Source: Rhodocyclaceae bacterium (lineage in GTDB: Bacteria > Pseudomonadota > Gammaproteobacteria > Burkholderiales > Rhodocyclaceae). Taken from it: 36,371 nucleotides of DNA. The stretch covers positions 1 through 36,371 of the forward strand of contig JAUXXJ010000058.1 in NCBI GenBank assembly GCA_030681195.1. Direction: 5' to 3'. Below the pieces are notes generated by a model that worked only from the letters and a program-made list of their open reading frames with translations, did not search any database and was not told the origin of the DNA. The first letter of the stretch is position 1. Every line of letters starts with the position of its first letter. Below, in pieces: positions 1 to 6,735 of this stretch. A program made the position numbers and the translations under genes.

Positions 1-3
1 CAG

Positions 4-30
4 AGGGTTGCACATTAGCAGCCCTTTTTT
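4..30 (+). terminator. Intrinsic terminator in the host flank
   Basis: An 8-bp stem (AGGGTTGC / GCAGCCCT, one G-T pair) with loop acatta is followed directly by six T residues. It lies outside the proposed left end, so it should terminate a host gene that lies to the left of the window. The remaining flank (31..115) shows no gene I can support. Confidence 0.7.
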
Positions 31-128
31 ATGTCTGGCGTTTTTGTAAAATGTAACCAGTTTGTAACCGCATTTGCTCAATACTTAAAGCTATCCATTG
101 GTATTTAGCTGTAACTGTGAAGAGGCGG

Positions 129-275
129 GATATTTGGCGTAGTAGCCGGAACTTGGTGGAATGACTCGGGACTTAGAGGAATACGGGTTGCGGGGTTTTT
201 TGGGTGGTTTTAAAATTTGCACGATATTTGGCGTGATTCAATTGGGTTTCAAATTATTTGCGTGATATTTGGCGT
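129..275 (+). repeat. Left-end transposase binding sites L1-L3
   Basis: Three exact direct copies of GATATTTGGCGT lie at 129..140, 223..234 and 264..275, with similar flanking bases (GC-N-C/G/T before, A/T-rich after). L1 is 13 bp from the TGT terminus. The asymmetric spacing (94 and 41 bp between starts) recalls the wide L1-L2 gap of Mu. Inferred role: binding of the DDE transposase at the left attachment end. No gene is seen from 1 to 316. Confidence 0.85.
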
Positions 276-316
276 AAAAATAACAGGCCATTAACGGCAT
301 TTAATTAGTTTCTGCT

Positions 317-511
317 TCAATTTCGTTTTTTTGCATTGATATTGATTGTTAGATTTAGCGGACCGGCTACTTGGGGCGCTTCGATCACCACATGAATATG
401 ATGCTTATCAAAAATTACCCTCTCTTTATATATAGACGATCCTAGCATTGGATGGTTTGTACTTAATTTTGTAAAAATTACCCGCCCTTTGTGATTCTTG
501 CGTCTGTCCAT
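317..511 (-). CDS. Small protein downstream of the repressor, unknown
   Basis: 64 aa, transcribed leftward like the repressor and starting 18 bp beyond its stop codon, so the two are probably co-transcribed. An AAGGA sits about 12 nt before the ATG, a weak ribosome site. The protein is basic at its start and beta-rich afterwards. Residues around IHVVIEAPQ weakly resemble the core strand of CsrA-type RNA-binding proteins (length also similar), but the rest does not match well, so I do not assign that function. It is the first gene inside the left end. It could be a regulatory accessory gene or a spurious ORF. Confidence 0.45.
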   Translation of the reverse strand: MDRRKNHKGRVIFTKLSTNHPMLGSSIYKERVIFDKHHIHVVIEAPQVAGPLNLTININAKKRN

Positions 512-529
512 AGCGGATATTGTCCTTGC

Positions 530-1102
530 TTACATTGATTTGACCAGATTCTTTAGGATTGATTGAGCGTATGAGAACGACTCGGTATTTTCCTTCGCTT
601 TATCACGCATTATCACTTGATAGGCAGCGCCCACGGCGTCTGCCATTTCCCTTGGGGTCATCGTTACGCGGTTTTTTTCGTTTTGACGGCCCACGAACAA
701 CACGCATATCTCCAATACATCAATATCGATAGGATTGGCCTCTGACGGCGTTTGCTCGCCCTGAGTATAGCTAGAATCGACAGGAACGTCTTTTGCGTCC
801 TCTCGCACTGCCCCTCTGTCTTTATGCGCGTCAGCGTCAACAGTGGAATACGTCGGGGGAGCACTGAACACCTCTAATCCCCTTGGCTTGCTGTTACGAA
901 ACATCTCGCCTTCACCTGTCAACAGCCAGTTGATATTAACTCCCCCATCATGCAAACCGCGTAATGCACCAGAGCCTGGTTCACTGGGTCCTCTCTCATA
1001 TTTCTTCCATGATCCTAAAGGAATATCAAATTTTATCGCGGCGTCTGGTTGTGAAAGTTCCAATTTGAGCCTTAATTTTTTGAGCCTTTCTGATATTGTC
1101 AT
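530..1102 (-). CDS. XRE-family lysogeny repressor (c-type)
   Basis: 190 aa from ATG at 1102, which has AGGTG 8 nt upstream; a longer TTG start six codons earlier is less likely. Residues 3-65 form an XRE-type helix-turn-helix domain, recognisable from the N-terminal helix with RLKKLR, then SWKKYERG and the tail segment NINWLLTGEGEMF found in many phage repressors. Residues 66-115 are a low-complexity linker. Residues 118-190 form a helical C-terminal domain, with no S24 peptidase signature, so SOS self-cleavage is not expected. It faces away from the transposition genes across a region packed with GTGCGAAA repeats, one of which lies just before its start codon, implying autoregulation and repression of the early operon. 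Confidence 0.85.
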   Translation of the reverse strand: MTISERLKKLRLKLELSQPDAAIKFDIPLGSWKKYERGPSEPGSGALRGLHDGGVNINWLLTGEGEMFRNSKPRGLEVFSAPPTYSTVDADAHKDRGAVREDAKDVPVDSSYTQGEQTPSEANPIDIDVLEICVLFVGRQNEKNRVTMTPREMADAVGAAYQVIMRDKAKENTESFSYAQSILKNLVKSM

Positions 1103-1104
1103 TG

Positions 1105-1133
1105 TTTCGCACCTAAACAAGCCAAGTGCGAAA
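1105..1133. promoter_or_regulatory. Operator pair at the repressor start
   Basis: TTTCGCAC (1105..1112) and GTGCGAAA (1126..1133) form an inverted repeat with 13-nt spacing immediately upstream of the repressor ATG. Repressor binding here would block its own transcription or translation initiation. The motif identity is seen; its role as an operator is inferred. Confidence 0.6.
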
Positions 1134-1148
1134 CAATATAATTAAGAG

Positions 1149-1166
1149 GTGCGAAACTTTTCGCAC
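1149..1166. promoter_or_regulatory. Operator palindrome, close inverted pair
   Basis: GTGCGAAA (1149..1156) and TTTCGCAC (1159..1166) are separated by only 2 nt, giving a compact dyad suited to a repressor dimer. A further single copy of GTGCGAAA lies at 1228..1235. With the pair at 1105..1133 this makes five exact copies in 131 bp. Confidence 0.65.
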
Positions 1167-1258
1167 TTGTAAGTCGTTGATTTATATTTATTTTTTTAAT
1201 TTTCATAATAAAAGCAAATTTAATCAAGTGCGAAAAGCAAAAAAGGTCTTTTGTCTCG

Positions 1259-1287
1259 TTGACAAGGTGCAAATTTGCGCCTAACAT
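1259..1287 (+). promoter_or_regulatory. Early promoter with operator in the spacer
   Basis: TTGACA (1259..1264), a 17-bp spacer and TAACAT (1282..1287) give a near-consensus sigma70 promoter firing rightward. The spacer holds GGTGCAAATTTGCGCC (1266..1281), a dyad with one mismatch, related to but distinct from GTGCGAAA. It is a good candidate for Ner or repressor binding. Transcription would start near 1294, about 43 nt before the Ner-like gene. Confidence 0.65.
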
Positions 1288-1336
1288 GTTTACAAGCCAT
1301 CAATCACGGCGGCTTAATTTTAGGAGAGTATCAACC

Positions 1337-1681
1337 ATGAACACAAAAGCCCAAAAAAAAGCCAATCAAGAAGCAGAACCTGCTCAAGACTGGCATCCAT
1401 CTGACGTAATCGCTGCTTTGCATAAGTCTGGCTGGACGCTTGCTGAGCTGGGAAGACATCATGGATTAAAAGGCGGTCAAACGCTATCAAAATGCTTGAG
1501 CGCCAGTTACCCCATTGCTGAAGGGCGTATTGCCGAGGCATTGGGAGTGCATCCAAAAACCATTTGGCCGAGTCGCTACTTAGACAATGGTGATACGAAG
1601 CCGCGCGGTTTTCGGGCTTTAAAGTTTAACCGACTGGCCGGTGACGTCAACGCAAAAATAGTTGATAGCGCGCCGCAATGA
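1337..1681 (+). CDS. ner: Ner-like early transcription regulator
   Basis: 114 aa from ATG 1337, preceded by TAGGAGAG. The central part (about residues 17-75) matches the Ner/Nlp/SfsB family of lambda-repressor-like HTH proteins: DWHPSDVIAALHKSGWTLAE, then the recognition helix around TLSKCLSASYP, and the hallmark ending of the domain, ALGVHPKTIWPSRY. In Mu, Ner lowers transcription from the early and repressor promoters. As the first gene after the early promoter it sits where Ner does. The N-terminal basic stretch and the roughly 35-residue C-terminal tail are longer than in Mu Ner (75 aa). Confidence 0.85.
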   Translation: MNTKAQKKANQEAEPAQDWHPSDVIAALHKSGWTLAELGRHHGLKGGQTLSKCLSASYPIAEGRIAEALGVHPKTIWPSRYLDNGDTKPRGFRALKFNRLAGDVNAKIVDSAPQ

Positions 1682-1685
1682 GCTA

Positions 1686-1886
1686 TCAAAACTCACTTTC
1701 ATCATCCAATGCATCACCTAATTTAATGGTTATTTGCAGGGTTGCAGTTTCTTCCCCAGTTAATGCCGCTACAAATGCCAGGCTGTTAATGGTTACTGCT
1801 GCTGACGGGTCAACCAGATCAGCTAGAGCCTTAGAAAACGCTTGCTCAATTTGATTAACAGATACTGATTTTAAGGATTTAGACAT
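1686..1886 (-). CDS. Small antisense protein within the early region, unknown
   Basis: 66 aa on the minus strand between the Ner-like gene and the next rightward gene. The ATG at 1886 has GGAG 8 nt upstream, and the translated sequence is of normal composition, with an amphipathic N-terminal helix followed by strand-forming residues (ATLQITIKLGD) and an acidic end. No rightward ORF fills this stretch, which supports it being real. Its start codon overlaps the start codon of the rightward gene at 1885 by two bases, so the two genes are divergent and each ribosome site lies in the other gene. I know no family for it. Confidence 0.5.
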   Translation of the reverse strand: MSKSLKSVSVNQIEQAFSKALADLVDPSAAVTINSLAFVAALTGEETATLQITIKLGDALDDESEF

Positions 1887-2136
1887 GAACATTACTCCAG
1901 AATTAATAGGAAAAATTTTAGCCAGGTTTTTAGTGGTATTCCCTGGCCAATTAAGCCTAGATGAAGCCAAATTGGCGATTCCTGTTTGGTTGACCGCCTT
2001 AGAAGATCTTACTGAAGATGACGTTAGGCAAGCTGCCAAGTTGGTGTTGAAACAGTTAAACCGATTCCCCACGCCTGCCGACATCCGTACTGCCGTGCAA
2101 ACCATACAGTCAGTACGTGCCATTCAGGCGCGTTAA
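1885..2136 (+). CDS. Small helical early protein, unknown
   Basis: 83 aa; AAGGA lies 7 nt before the ATG. The predicted structure is all helical, and it ends with a segment containing FPTPADIRTAVQ. The pattern (helices, then a proline-containing FPTPADIR motif) faintly resembles the small helical domains of phage helicase loaders, which read PPTPAEFR-like, but it is far too short to be one. It lies between the Ner-like gene and the transposase, where transposable phages often carry small unassigned early genes. Confidence 0.6.
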   Translation: MNITPELIGKILARFLVVFPGQLSLDEAKLAIPVWLTALEDLTEDDVRQAAKLVLKQLNRFPTPADIRTAVQTIQSVRAIQAR

Positions 2137-2159
2137 TTAGTGTAGTTGGCTTTATTAGC

Positions 2160-4475
2160 ATGGCTACCAATAGCGATATTAATGCCCCAGCCACTCTGGC
2201 CGAAATCGCCCGCATTACGGGGGTTGAAAAACGGACCATGGAGATTAGATCAAAAAAATGGGCCTGCAAACCTACCGTTGGGGCTAACCGTCAGCACTTT
2301 TATGCGTTGAAAGACTTACCCAAAGAACTGCGTGACGCACTGATTAACCACCGATTGAAATTAGGAGATAACAAAAATGAGCAAGAAAGACGAGGTAGCA
2401 ACCCTGCCATTACCGGACACAGTGGAGGAAATGAGTCAGGAGCAAATCAACGACATTCTGGATTCGGACAGTTATTTAACGATTCACCAGCTGTCAATCT
2501 TGCTACAGACAAAGGCGGGGTTGTGGACAACAGTACCGACGTTCATCACCTTAAACCTGGAAGAGTGGACAAATCACGGCCCGTTAAGCCTGTCAGAAAC
2601 CGAACTAAGGGAGCTATTACAGACCAAGGAGCTAGAGCGGATGCAGCTGATAAAACTGGTACAGAACAACGGGGAAACCAAGTGGAAGTTAACGGCAAGG
2701 GGGCAATTGTTCGTCACATTTCACAGGCAAAACCTGCTGGAAATATTCGGCTATTCATTGACGATACCCAACGGCTAAAAGACGGCGCTCGGCAAACCAT
2801 CTTGCGGTTTATAGATAGTTATCCCGGCACTATCCCAGCAGCGTGTGAGTTTTTAACCAAGCAATACGCAGCTAATGAGTTAAACAGTGATTTAGTGCAT
2901 GCCATAGAAAATTGTAACGATAAAGCCAACGCCCAGCGGCGCGGGATTATCTCGATCCATACCGTCTGTAAGTGGAGCAGGATGCGCCGAGACAATGGCC
3001 ATTGCTTACCAGCTAAAACCAGAGTGAAAGCCGATTGGCGGCAAGTGTGGTGGTTTAGGTTGTTTTTAAGCTGCTACCAGAAGCCGCAAAAGCCAAAAAT
3101 TACCGAAGCGATGGCGGATTTTAAAGAGGATTGGATGCGGCAAGGCTTACCGATGGATGACTTACCCAGTTATGACACGGTTAACAGGCTAGTAAAGAGC
3201 ATGTCGAAGATAGATCGGGAAAAAGGCCGTATGACCGGTGCAGAAATGGGCGCACTTAAGCCATTTATTCGGCGCAACTGGAAAGGTGACAGTAATGAGG
3301 TGTGGGTAGGCGATGGCCATAGCTTTAAAGCCAAGGTTAAGCACCCAGAGACAGGCAGGGCCTTTGCACCGGAAGTCACCGTCATTATTGATGCAGCCAG
3401 CCGGTTTATCGTGGGGTGGGCGTTTAGTTTGTCGGAAAACGTTATCGCGGTATCAGAGGCACTAGGGCAAGCCATGCTGAAACATGGAAAACCGTTAATT
3501 TATTACTCGGATAACGGCTCAGGCCAAACCGCAAAGCCTATTGATTGTGAAGTTGGCGGCATGATGGCCAGGATGGATATTGACCACCAAACCGGTATTC
3601 CCGGCAATGCCCAAGGGCGCGGCTTGATTGAGGGGCTTTGGGATATTACCGCTATTGCAGCGGCTAAAACCTTCCCAACCTTTCAGGGCACAGGCATGGA
3701 CGGCGACACCTTGCGAAAAGTGACCAATGCGATTAATAGCGCTAAACGCAAGGGTGAAACCCCTGATTTTGTCCCTGACTGGCATTGGTTTATGGCGACC
3801 TGTGAGGAGTACTTCGACACTTATAACCATGAGCATAAGCACAGCAGCTTAAGCGGAAAAACCCCAGCCGAAGTGTATTTTGCAAATTTTAATGATGCGT
3901 GGCACCGGCCATTAACCGAGGACGAGCAAATCAACTTGTTTCGGCCATTTGTGGAACGCACGCCAACACGGGGCGAAGTGAAATGGATTAACAATATTTA
4001 CTTTCACAAAGACCTGGCCTGCGTGCCAGACAAGACCAAGGTGCGCGTGGCTTATGACATGCACCACCCGGATTATGTCTGGATTAGCGATTTAAAAGGG
4101 GTGTTTATTTGTAAGGCGGAGTGGAACGGCAACATGGTCGATGGCTTTGCCAAATCCTACAAGCAACAGCTTAAAGACACGCGGATTGACAACATTGTTA
4201 AACGCAAAATGGAAGGCGTAGCCGATGCCCTAGCCGAGCGGGAAGATAGAGATGCCATTGACGGCGAAGTACTACGCCGTATTGAAGTGATACCACAAGA
4301 AACCTTGCCGCCATTGGTGCGCGTGGCACCGATAGCGAAAGAAGTGGAAGAACCGTCGAAGCCAGTCGTAATAAAGGCTGGATTCAGCAAGCAAGAACCT
4401 GAAGAGCGAACCATGACCCGGCTAGAAACCTTGGAATGGATCAAAGAGCAGGGCGCAAAAAATAAGGGCCAATAA
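2160..4475 (+). CDS. DDE transposase, MuA type
   Basis: 771 aa, longer than Mu A (663 aa). Residues 1-75 are a winged MerR-like Mu-type DNA-binding domain (TLAEIARITGVEKRTME ... FYALKDLPKELRD). Residues 75-190 are a Gly/Asn/Arg/Asp-rich linker of disordered character. From about residue 193 the end-binding and catalytic core follow, with the acidic triad visible as D385 (VWVGDGHSF), D451 (YYSDNGSG) and E491 (GRGLIEGLWD). A beta-barrel domain and a charged C-terminal tail (about 700-771) for MuB contact follow. It should bind the six GATATTTGGCGT sites and catalyse strand transfer for integration and replication. No strong ribosome site precedes ATG 2160. An ORF in the +1 frame overlaps the linker (see 2377..2778). 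Confidence 0.95.
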   Translation: MATNSDINAPATLAEIARITGVEKRTMEIRSKKWACKPTVGANRQHFYALKDLPKELRDALINHRLKLGDNKNEQERRGSNPAITGHSGGNESGANQRHSGFGQLFNDSPAVNLATDKGGVVDNSTDVHHLKPGRVDKSRPVKPVRNRTKGAITDQGARADAADKTGTEQRGNQVEVNGKGAIVRHISQAKPAGNIRLFIDDTQRLKDGARQTILRFIDSYPGTIPAACEFLTKQYAANELNSDLVHAIENCNDKANAQRRGIISIHTVCKWSRMRRDNGHCLPAKTRVKADWRQVWWFRLFLSCYQKPQKPKITEAMADFKEDWMRQGLPMDDLPSYDTVNRLVKSMSKIDREKGRMTGAEMGALKPFIRRNWKGDSNEVWVGDGHSFKAKVKHPETGRAFAPEVTVIIDAASRFIVGWAFSLSENVIAVSEALGQAMLKHGKPLIYYSDNGSGQTAKPIDCEVGGMMARMDIDHQTGIPGNAQGRGLIEGLWDITAIAAAKTFPTFQGTGMDGDTLRKVTNAINSAKRKGETPDFVPDWHWFMATCEEYFDTYNHEHKHSSLSGKTPAEVYFANFNDAWHRPLTEDEQINLFRPFVERTPTRGEVKWINNIYFHKDLACVPDKTKVRVAYDMHHPDYVWISDLKGVFICKAEWNGNMVDGFAKSYKQQLKDTRIDNIVKRKMEGVADALAEREDRDAIDGEVLRRIEVIPQETLPPLVRVAPIAKEVEEPSKPVVIKAGFSKQEPEERTMTRLETLEWIKEQGAKNKGQ
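2377..2778 (+). CDS. ORF embedded in the transposase gene, +1 frame
   Basis: 133 aa lying wholly inside the transposase gene. It has a strong ribosome site, TTAGGAGAT, 7 nt before its ATG. The translation looks like a folded protein: an acidic start, helices with regular hydrophobic spacing (INDILDSDSYLTIHQLSILL), then a basic, aromatic second half (KWKLTARGQLFVTFHRQ). In contrast, the transposase frame across the same bases is low-complexity linker. I see no family match. It may be an overprinted gene made alongside the transposase, or the ancestral coding frame of this stretch. Expression is inferred only from the ribosome site and composition. Confidence 0.55.
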   Translation: MSKKDEVATLPLPDTVEEMSQEQINDILDSDSYLTIHQLSILLQTKAGLWTTVPTFITLNLEEWTNHGPLSLSETELRELLQTKELERMQLIKLVQNNGETKWKLTARGQLFVTFHRQNLLEIFGYSLTIPNG

Positions 4476-4485
4476 CGGCCCTTAT
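4462..4485 (+). promoter_or_regulatory. Hairpin across the transposase stop codon
   Basis: A perfect 9-bp inverted repeat ATAAGGGCC / GGCCCTTAT with loop aataac spans the transposase TAA at 4473..4475. It is not followed by a T-run itself, but a second hairpin with a T-run starts 7 nt later. It may stabilise the transposase message or form part of a double hairpin barrier. Confidence 0.5.
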
Positions 4486-4491
4486 CCCAAC

Positions 4492-4518
4492 CTGATTGCT
4501 CGAACAATCAGATTTTTT
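4492..4518 (+). terminator. Weak intrinsic terminator between A and B genes
   Basis: CTGATTG / CAATCAG (7 bp, loop ctcgaa) followed by A and six T residues. The stem is only partly GC, so termination is likely partial. Placed between the MuA-like and MuB-like genes it could attenuate downstream early genes. Confidence 0.5.
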
Positions 4519-4546
4519 ACCAACAATGAAGTGAGGAATAGTAACA

Positions 4547-5296
4547 ATGAAAAGCCATTTTGTAAAAACCAGCAACTATCAGAGATTTTTGGAGTTTTTG
4601 GCCGCAGTGGAAGGGCAGGCCCCCAAAGAGGGCCGGATTATCAACGTTAACGGCGAGCCAGGCAGCGGTAAAAGCCGCACGATGGACCATGTGGGCGCGG
4701 ATCGTAATGCCATTTACATCAACGGTATGCCGGGTATGACAGTGGGTTATTTGCGGGATTTGCTGGCGTATGAGTTGGGCTGCCCTGGTGGTACTCGGCT
4801 GCAGCAGCAACAGGCGATAAACCGCGCGTTTAGTGAGCGGGTGCCGATGGTGATATTTGACGAAGCCCAGCACGGTCTTCATAAAAAAGCCGAGTGCATA
4901 GAGTTTTTACGGTGCACCTGTGAGCAAGTCGGTAGCGTGTTGGTGTTAGTGTGTCACACCTCAGAAAAGCACCGTTTCGGTGAACATAAACTTGCGCATA
5001 TATCGACCAGAATCAGTGCGGTAGTGGAGTTTAAACAGGCAAATTTAGCGGATACCGTGTTGTATTTTAATGAGCTGTGCGACATCACCGTTGATAGCGC
5101 AGTTGCTCAGTTGGCATTAACGCAATCTAAAGGGCGATATCGTCTACTTGCCAACGCTTGCCGCACCTTGGAAGACATCGCGCAATCACTGGGCAAGTCT
5201 GCATTGACTATTGATGACGTAAAAGGCGTGTTGCTGTGCGAAGACGCGATGAAAGCGTTACGCAATAAGGTATCTAGCCATAAAGCGGGGCAGTAA
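4547..5296 (+). CDS. AAA+ ATPase target-selection protein, MuB type
   Basis: 249 aa, somewhat shorter than Mu B (312 aa). Walker A is GEPGSGKS at residues 36-43 and Walker B is MVIFDEAQH at about 101-109. In the family, MuB polymerises on DNA in an ATP-dependent manner, chooses the target, activates MuA and gives target immunity. The C-terminal 60 residues (from about 185) form a helical region with LTIDDVKGVLL, matching the small C-terminal DNA- and MuA-contact domain. The ATG is preceded by GAGG about 11 nt upstream. It follows the transposase after a 71-bp gap that carries two hairpins and adjoins the next gene with no gap. Confidence 0.93.
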   Translation: MKSHFVKTSNYQRFLEFLAAVEGQAPKEGRIINVNGEPGSGKSRTMDHVGADRNAIYINGMPGMTVGYLRDLLAYELGCPGGTRLQQQQAINRAFSERVPMVIFDEAQHGLHKKAECIEFLRCTCEQVGSVLVLVCHTSEKHRFGEHKLAHISTRISAVVEFKQANLADTVLYFNELCDITVDSAVAQLALTQSKGRYRLLANACRTLEDIAQSLGKSALTIDDVKGVLLCEDAMKALRNKVSSHKAGQ

Positions 5297-5713
5297 ATGA
5301 CCAAGTACCGCCCAGGCCAAACCCGTAAACGCAACACAACTCGAGGCTTACGAGCAAAAGCGTGGTGGGTTTTACGTAAAAACAACAGCATGACCCTAGT
5401 CGATATCCAAAGCACCATTTGTACCGGCACAGAACGAAGCGCAAAAAGTAATTTGTGCCGGTGGTTTGTACAGCTGGCACGGGTCGGAGTGGTTAAGTCC
5501 ACCACGATCGATGACGGAATATTAACCAGTAATGGCAGCAACCTCTACAGCATCATCAAGGACGTGGGGCCGCTAGCGCCGATAGTACGCAAAAACGGCG
5601 ATGTATTCGACCCCAATAGCAACCAGATAATCCCCCCCCTGAATAAGGGGGGGTTGAATGCTCCCAGCAACAGCGACACTTCCGCCATCCATGGCGGTCG
5701 GGGTGGGATATGA
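5297..5713 (+). CDS. Small basic protein after MuB, winged-helix-like
   Basis: 138 aa; its ATG follows the MuB-like TAA directly, which suggests translational coupling. Residues 1-95 are basic with a pattern like a winged helix (KAWWVLRKNNSMTLVDIQSTI ... NLCRWFVQLARVGVV), a type seen directly downstream of MuB in other transposable phages. Residues 110-138 (IIPPLNKGG ... GGRGGI) are encoded by a palindromic REP-like repeat at 5633..5653 and its surroundings, so the C-terminus appears to have been extended by repeat insertion. Function unknown; DNA binding is an inference. Confidence 0.75.
   Translation: MTKYRPGQTRKRNTTRGLRAKAWWVLRKNNSMTLVDIQSTICTGTERSAKSNLCRWFVQLARVGVVKSTTIDDGILTSNGSNLYSIIKDVGPLAPIVRKNGDVFDPNSNQIIPPLNKGGLNAPSNSDTSAIHGGRGGI
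5633..5653. repeat. REP-like palindrome, C7/G7 stem
   Basis: Seven C residues, the 7-nt loop tgaataa and seven G residues form a strong hairpin within the 3' part of the gene at 5297. Repeats with this translation signature (PPLNKGG) are commonly scattered in bacterial genomes. I infer a host-derived dispersed repeat that entered in frame. Confidence 0.6.
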
Positions 5714-6012
5714 CAGAACTTCTGGAAGCCTTTAAAGCAAAACGCGCTGAAATAGGCACCAAAGAACTTGCGGATGCCTTAGGGATAAAAGATAGCGCGG
5801 TGCGGATGGTCTGCACTGGCAATTACCCCAATCCACACAACATCCTTAACCAATTTGCGCGGCATTTTATCAACGTGGTGGACTGCCCGTATGCGGGCCG
5901 AACGCTGGAACGTAGCGACTGCCACACCCGATCCACAGCACCGCGGCCCTTTGGTGGGGCGGCAAAACTTAACTGGTGGCAAGCCTGCCAACACTGCGAG
6001 CACAGATCATGA
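5710..6012 (+). CDS. HTH DNA-binding protein of transposable phages
   Basis: 100 aa; the ATGA overlap with the upstream stop indicates coupling. Residues 1-45 are a short HTH: a basic helix followed by TKELADALGIKDSAVRMVCTG and NYPNP. Residues 60-100 form a Cys-containing tail (CPYAGRTLERSDC ... PRPFGGAAKLNWWQACQHC), a layout I recognise from small early proteins of other Mu-like phages, where a CP.. Cys, a PFG patch and a final CxxC-like end recur. It probably acts in transcription control or DNA metabolism; its exact role is unknown. Confidence 0.75.
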   Translation: MTELLEAFKAKRAEIGTKELADALGIKDSAVRMVCTGNYPNPHNILNQFARHFINVVDCPYAGRTLERSDCHTRSTAPRPFGGAAKLNWWQACQHCEHRS

Positions 6013-6242
6013 GCAAAGTTTTTATTATTTTAGAGGACGCCGGTACCGGGATCGATGTTAAGGGGCTGACTCAGCACCCTACCGAGCACCCAGAGGATGC
6101 AGACCTAACCCCAGCCGAACAACTAGGCGAGTTTTTAAAGACCGCCGCGCAAGTTTGGCTGGAAACCCAACACATGGATACCCCAAGGGCGCTGGCTTAT
6201 GTACAAGCGCTTGCTAACCACGATGCTAGAGGACTGCACTGA
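6009..6242 (+). CDS. Hypothetical early protein
   Basis: 77 aa from ATG 6009, which overlaps the upstream stop codon as ATGA; a longer in-frame GTG start at 5976 is disfavoured. The first residues form a beta strand (KVFIILEDAG), followed by an acidic linker with TEHPEDADLTPAEQLGEF and an amphipathic helix (LKTAAQVWLETQ). It contains no membrane segment and no cysteine. I do not recognise a family. Its position in the overlapping early gene string argues that it is translated. Confidence 0.65.
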   Translation: MSKVFIILEDAGTGIDVKGLTQHPTEHPEDADLTPAEQLGEFLKTAAQVWLETQHMDTPRALAYVQALANHDARGLH

Positions 6243-6460
6243 TGAGCACAATCAATCATAACGACATCCCACAAACCAACACAGCCAGTTACTCCGCGTA
6301 TTTACTGGAAAAAATCTACAGCAAAGATGCCCACATTGAGCATTTACGCACCGAGCTCAGCAACGCTAAACAGGATCGTGATGCCGGTTGGGCGCTGGCG
6401 ATTGGCCTGGTTGTTATCGTCGTCGCTTTATTCGCTAAATGGCCGGGGGGCATTTTATGA
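6242..6460 (+). CDS. Small coiled-coil membrane protein
   Basis: 72 aa; its ATG overlaps the upstream TGA. Residues 20-48 can form a coiled coil (LEKIYSKDAHIEHLRTELSNAKQDRD) and residues 50-67 form one transmembrane helix (ALAIGLVVIVVALFA), so it is likely an inner-membrane protein with the N-terminus in the cytoplasm. Function unknown; in early regions of temperate phages such proteins sometimes affect superinfection or host physiology, but nothing here proves this. Confidence 0.65.
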   Translation: MSTINHNDIPQTNTASYSAYLLEKIYSKDAHIEHLRTELSNAKQDRDAGWALAIGLVVIVVALFAKWPGGIL

Positions 6461-6735
6461 CGCCACGCTTACACATACCCAACGTGCCGTTAATGCGCGA
6501 GGCGCACCAATCGGCCTTAAAAGCCATTGCCACGCTGGACGCGATGAATATCGAGATAGAAAGCATGATTATTGCCAACTATCAGCCGGTGATTTGCGTA
6601 GCGCATTGCCAAAAGAACTACCAGCTGTTTGGGGTAATGGCGGGGCGGGTTGCTGACGCGGGTAGCCGCTATATGCGCCGGGATGCCATGTTGCACGGCT
6701 GCAAAATAATCTGGAATGAGCGGGAGGTCGCATGA
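6457..6735 (+). CDS. Hypothetical early protein
   Basis: 92 aa from ATG 6457, with a G-rich ribosome site just upstream; an in-frame ATG at 6439 is also possible. The protein is mixed helix and strand, with three cysteines (ICVAHCQ and LHGC) and a basic C-terminal part (RYMRRDAMLHGCKIIWNERE). It overlaps the gene before and the gene after by ATGA junctions. No family recognised. Confidence 0.65.
   Translation: MTPRLHIPNVPLMREAHQSALKAIATLDAMNIEIESMIIANYQPVICVAHCQKNYQLFGVMAGRVADAGSRYMRRDAMLHGCKIIWNEREVA

Noticed and set aside
530..1102. LexA-like self-cleaving repressor
   Set aside because: No Ser-Lys peptidase motifs or Ala-Gly cleavage site in the C-terminal part.
1686..2123. Longer 145-aa minus-strand reading upstream of ATG 1886
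   Set aside because: The extra 79 residues are antisense to the rightward gene at 1885 and have a composition typical of a shadow frame; the ATG at 1886 has its own ribosome site.
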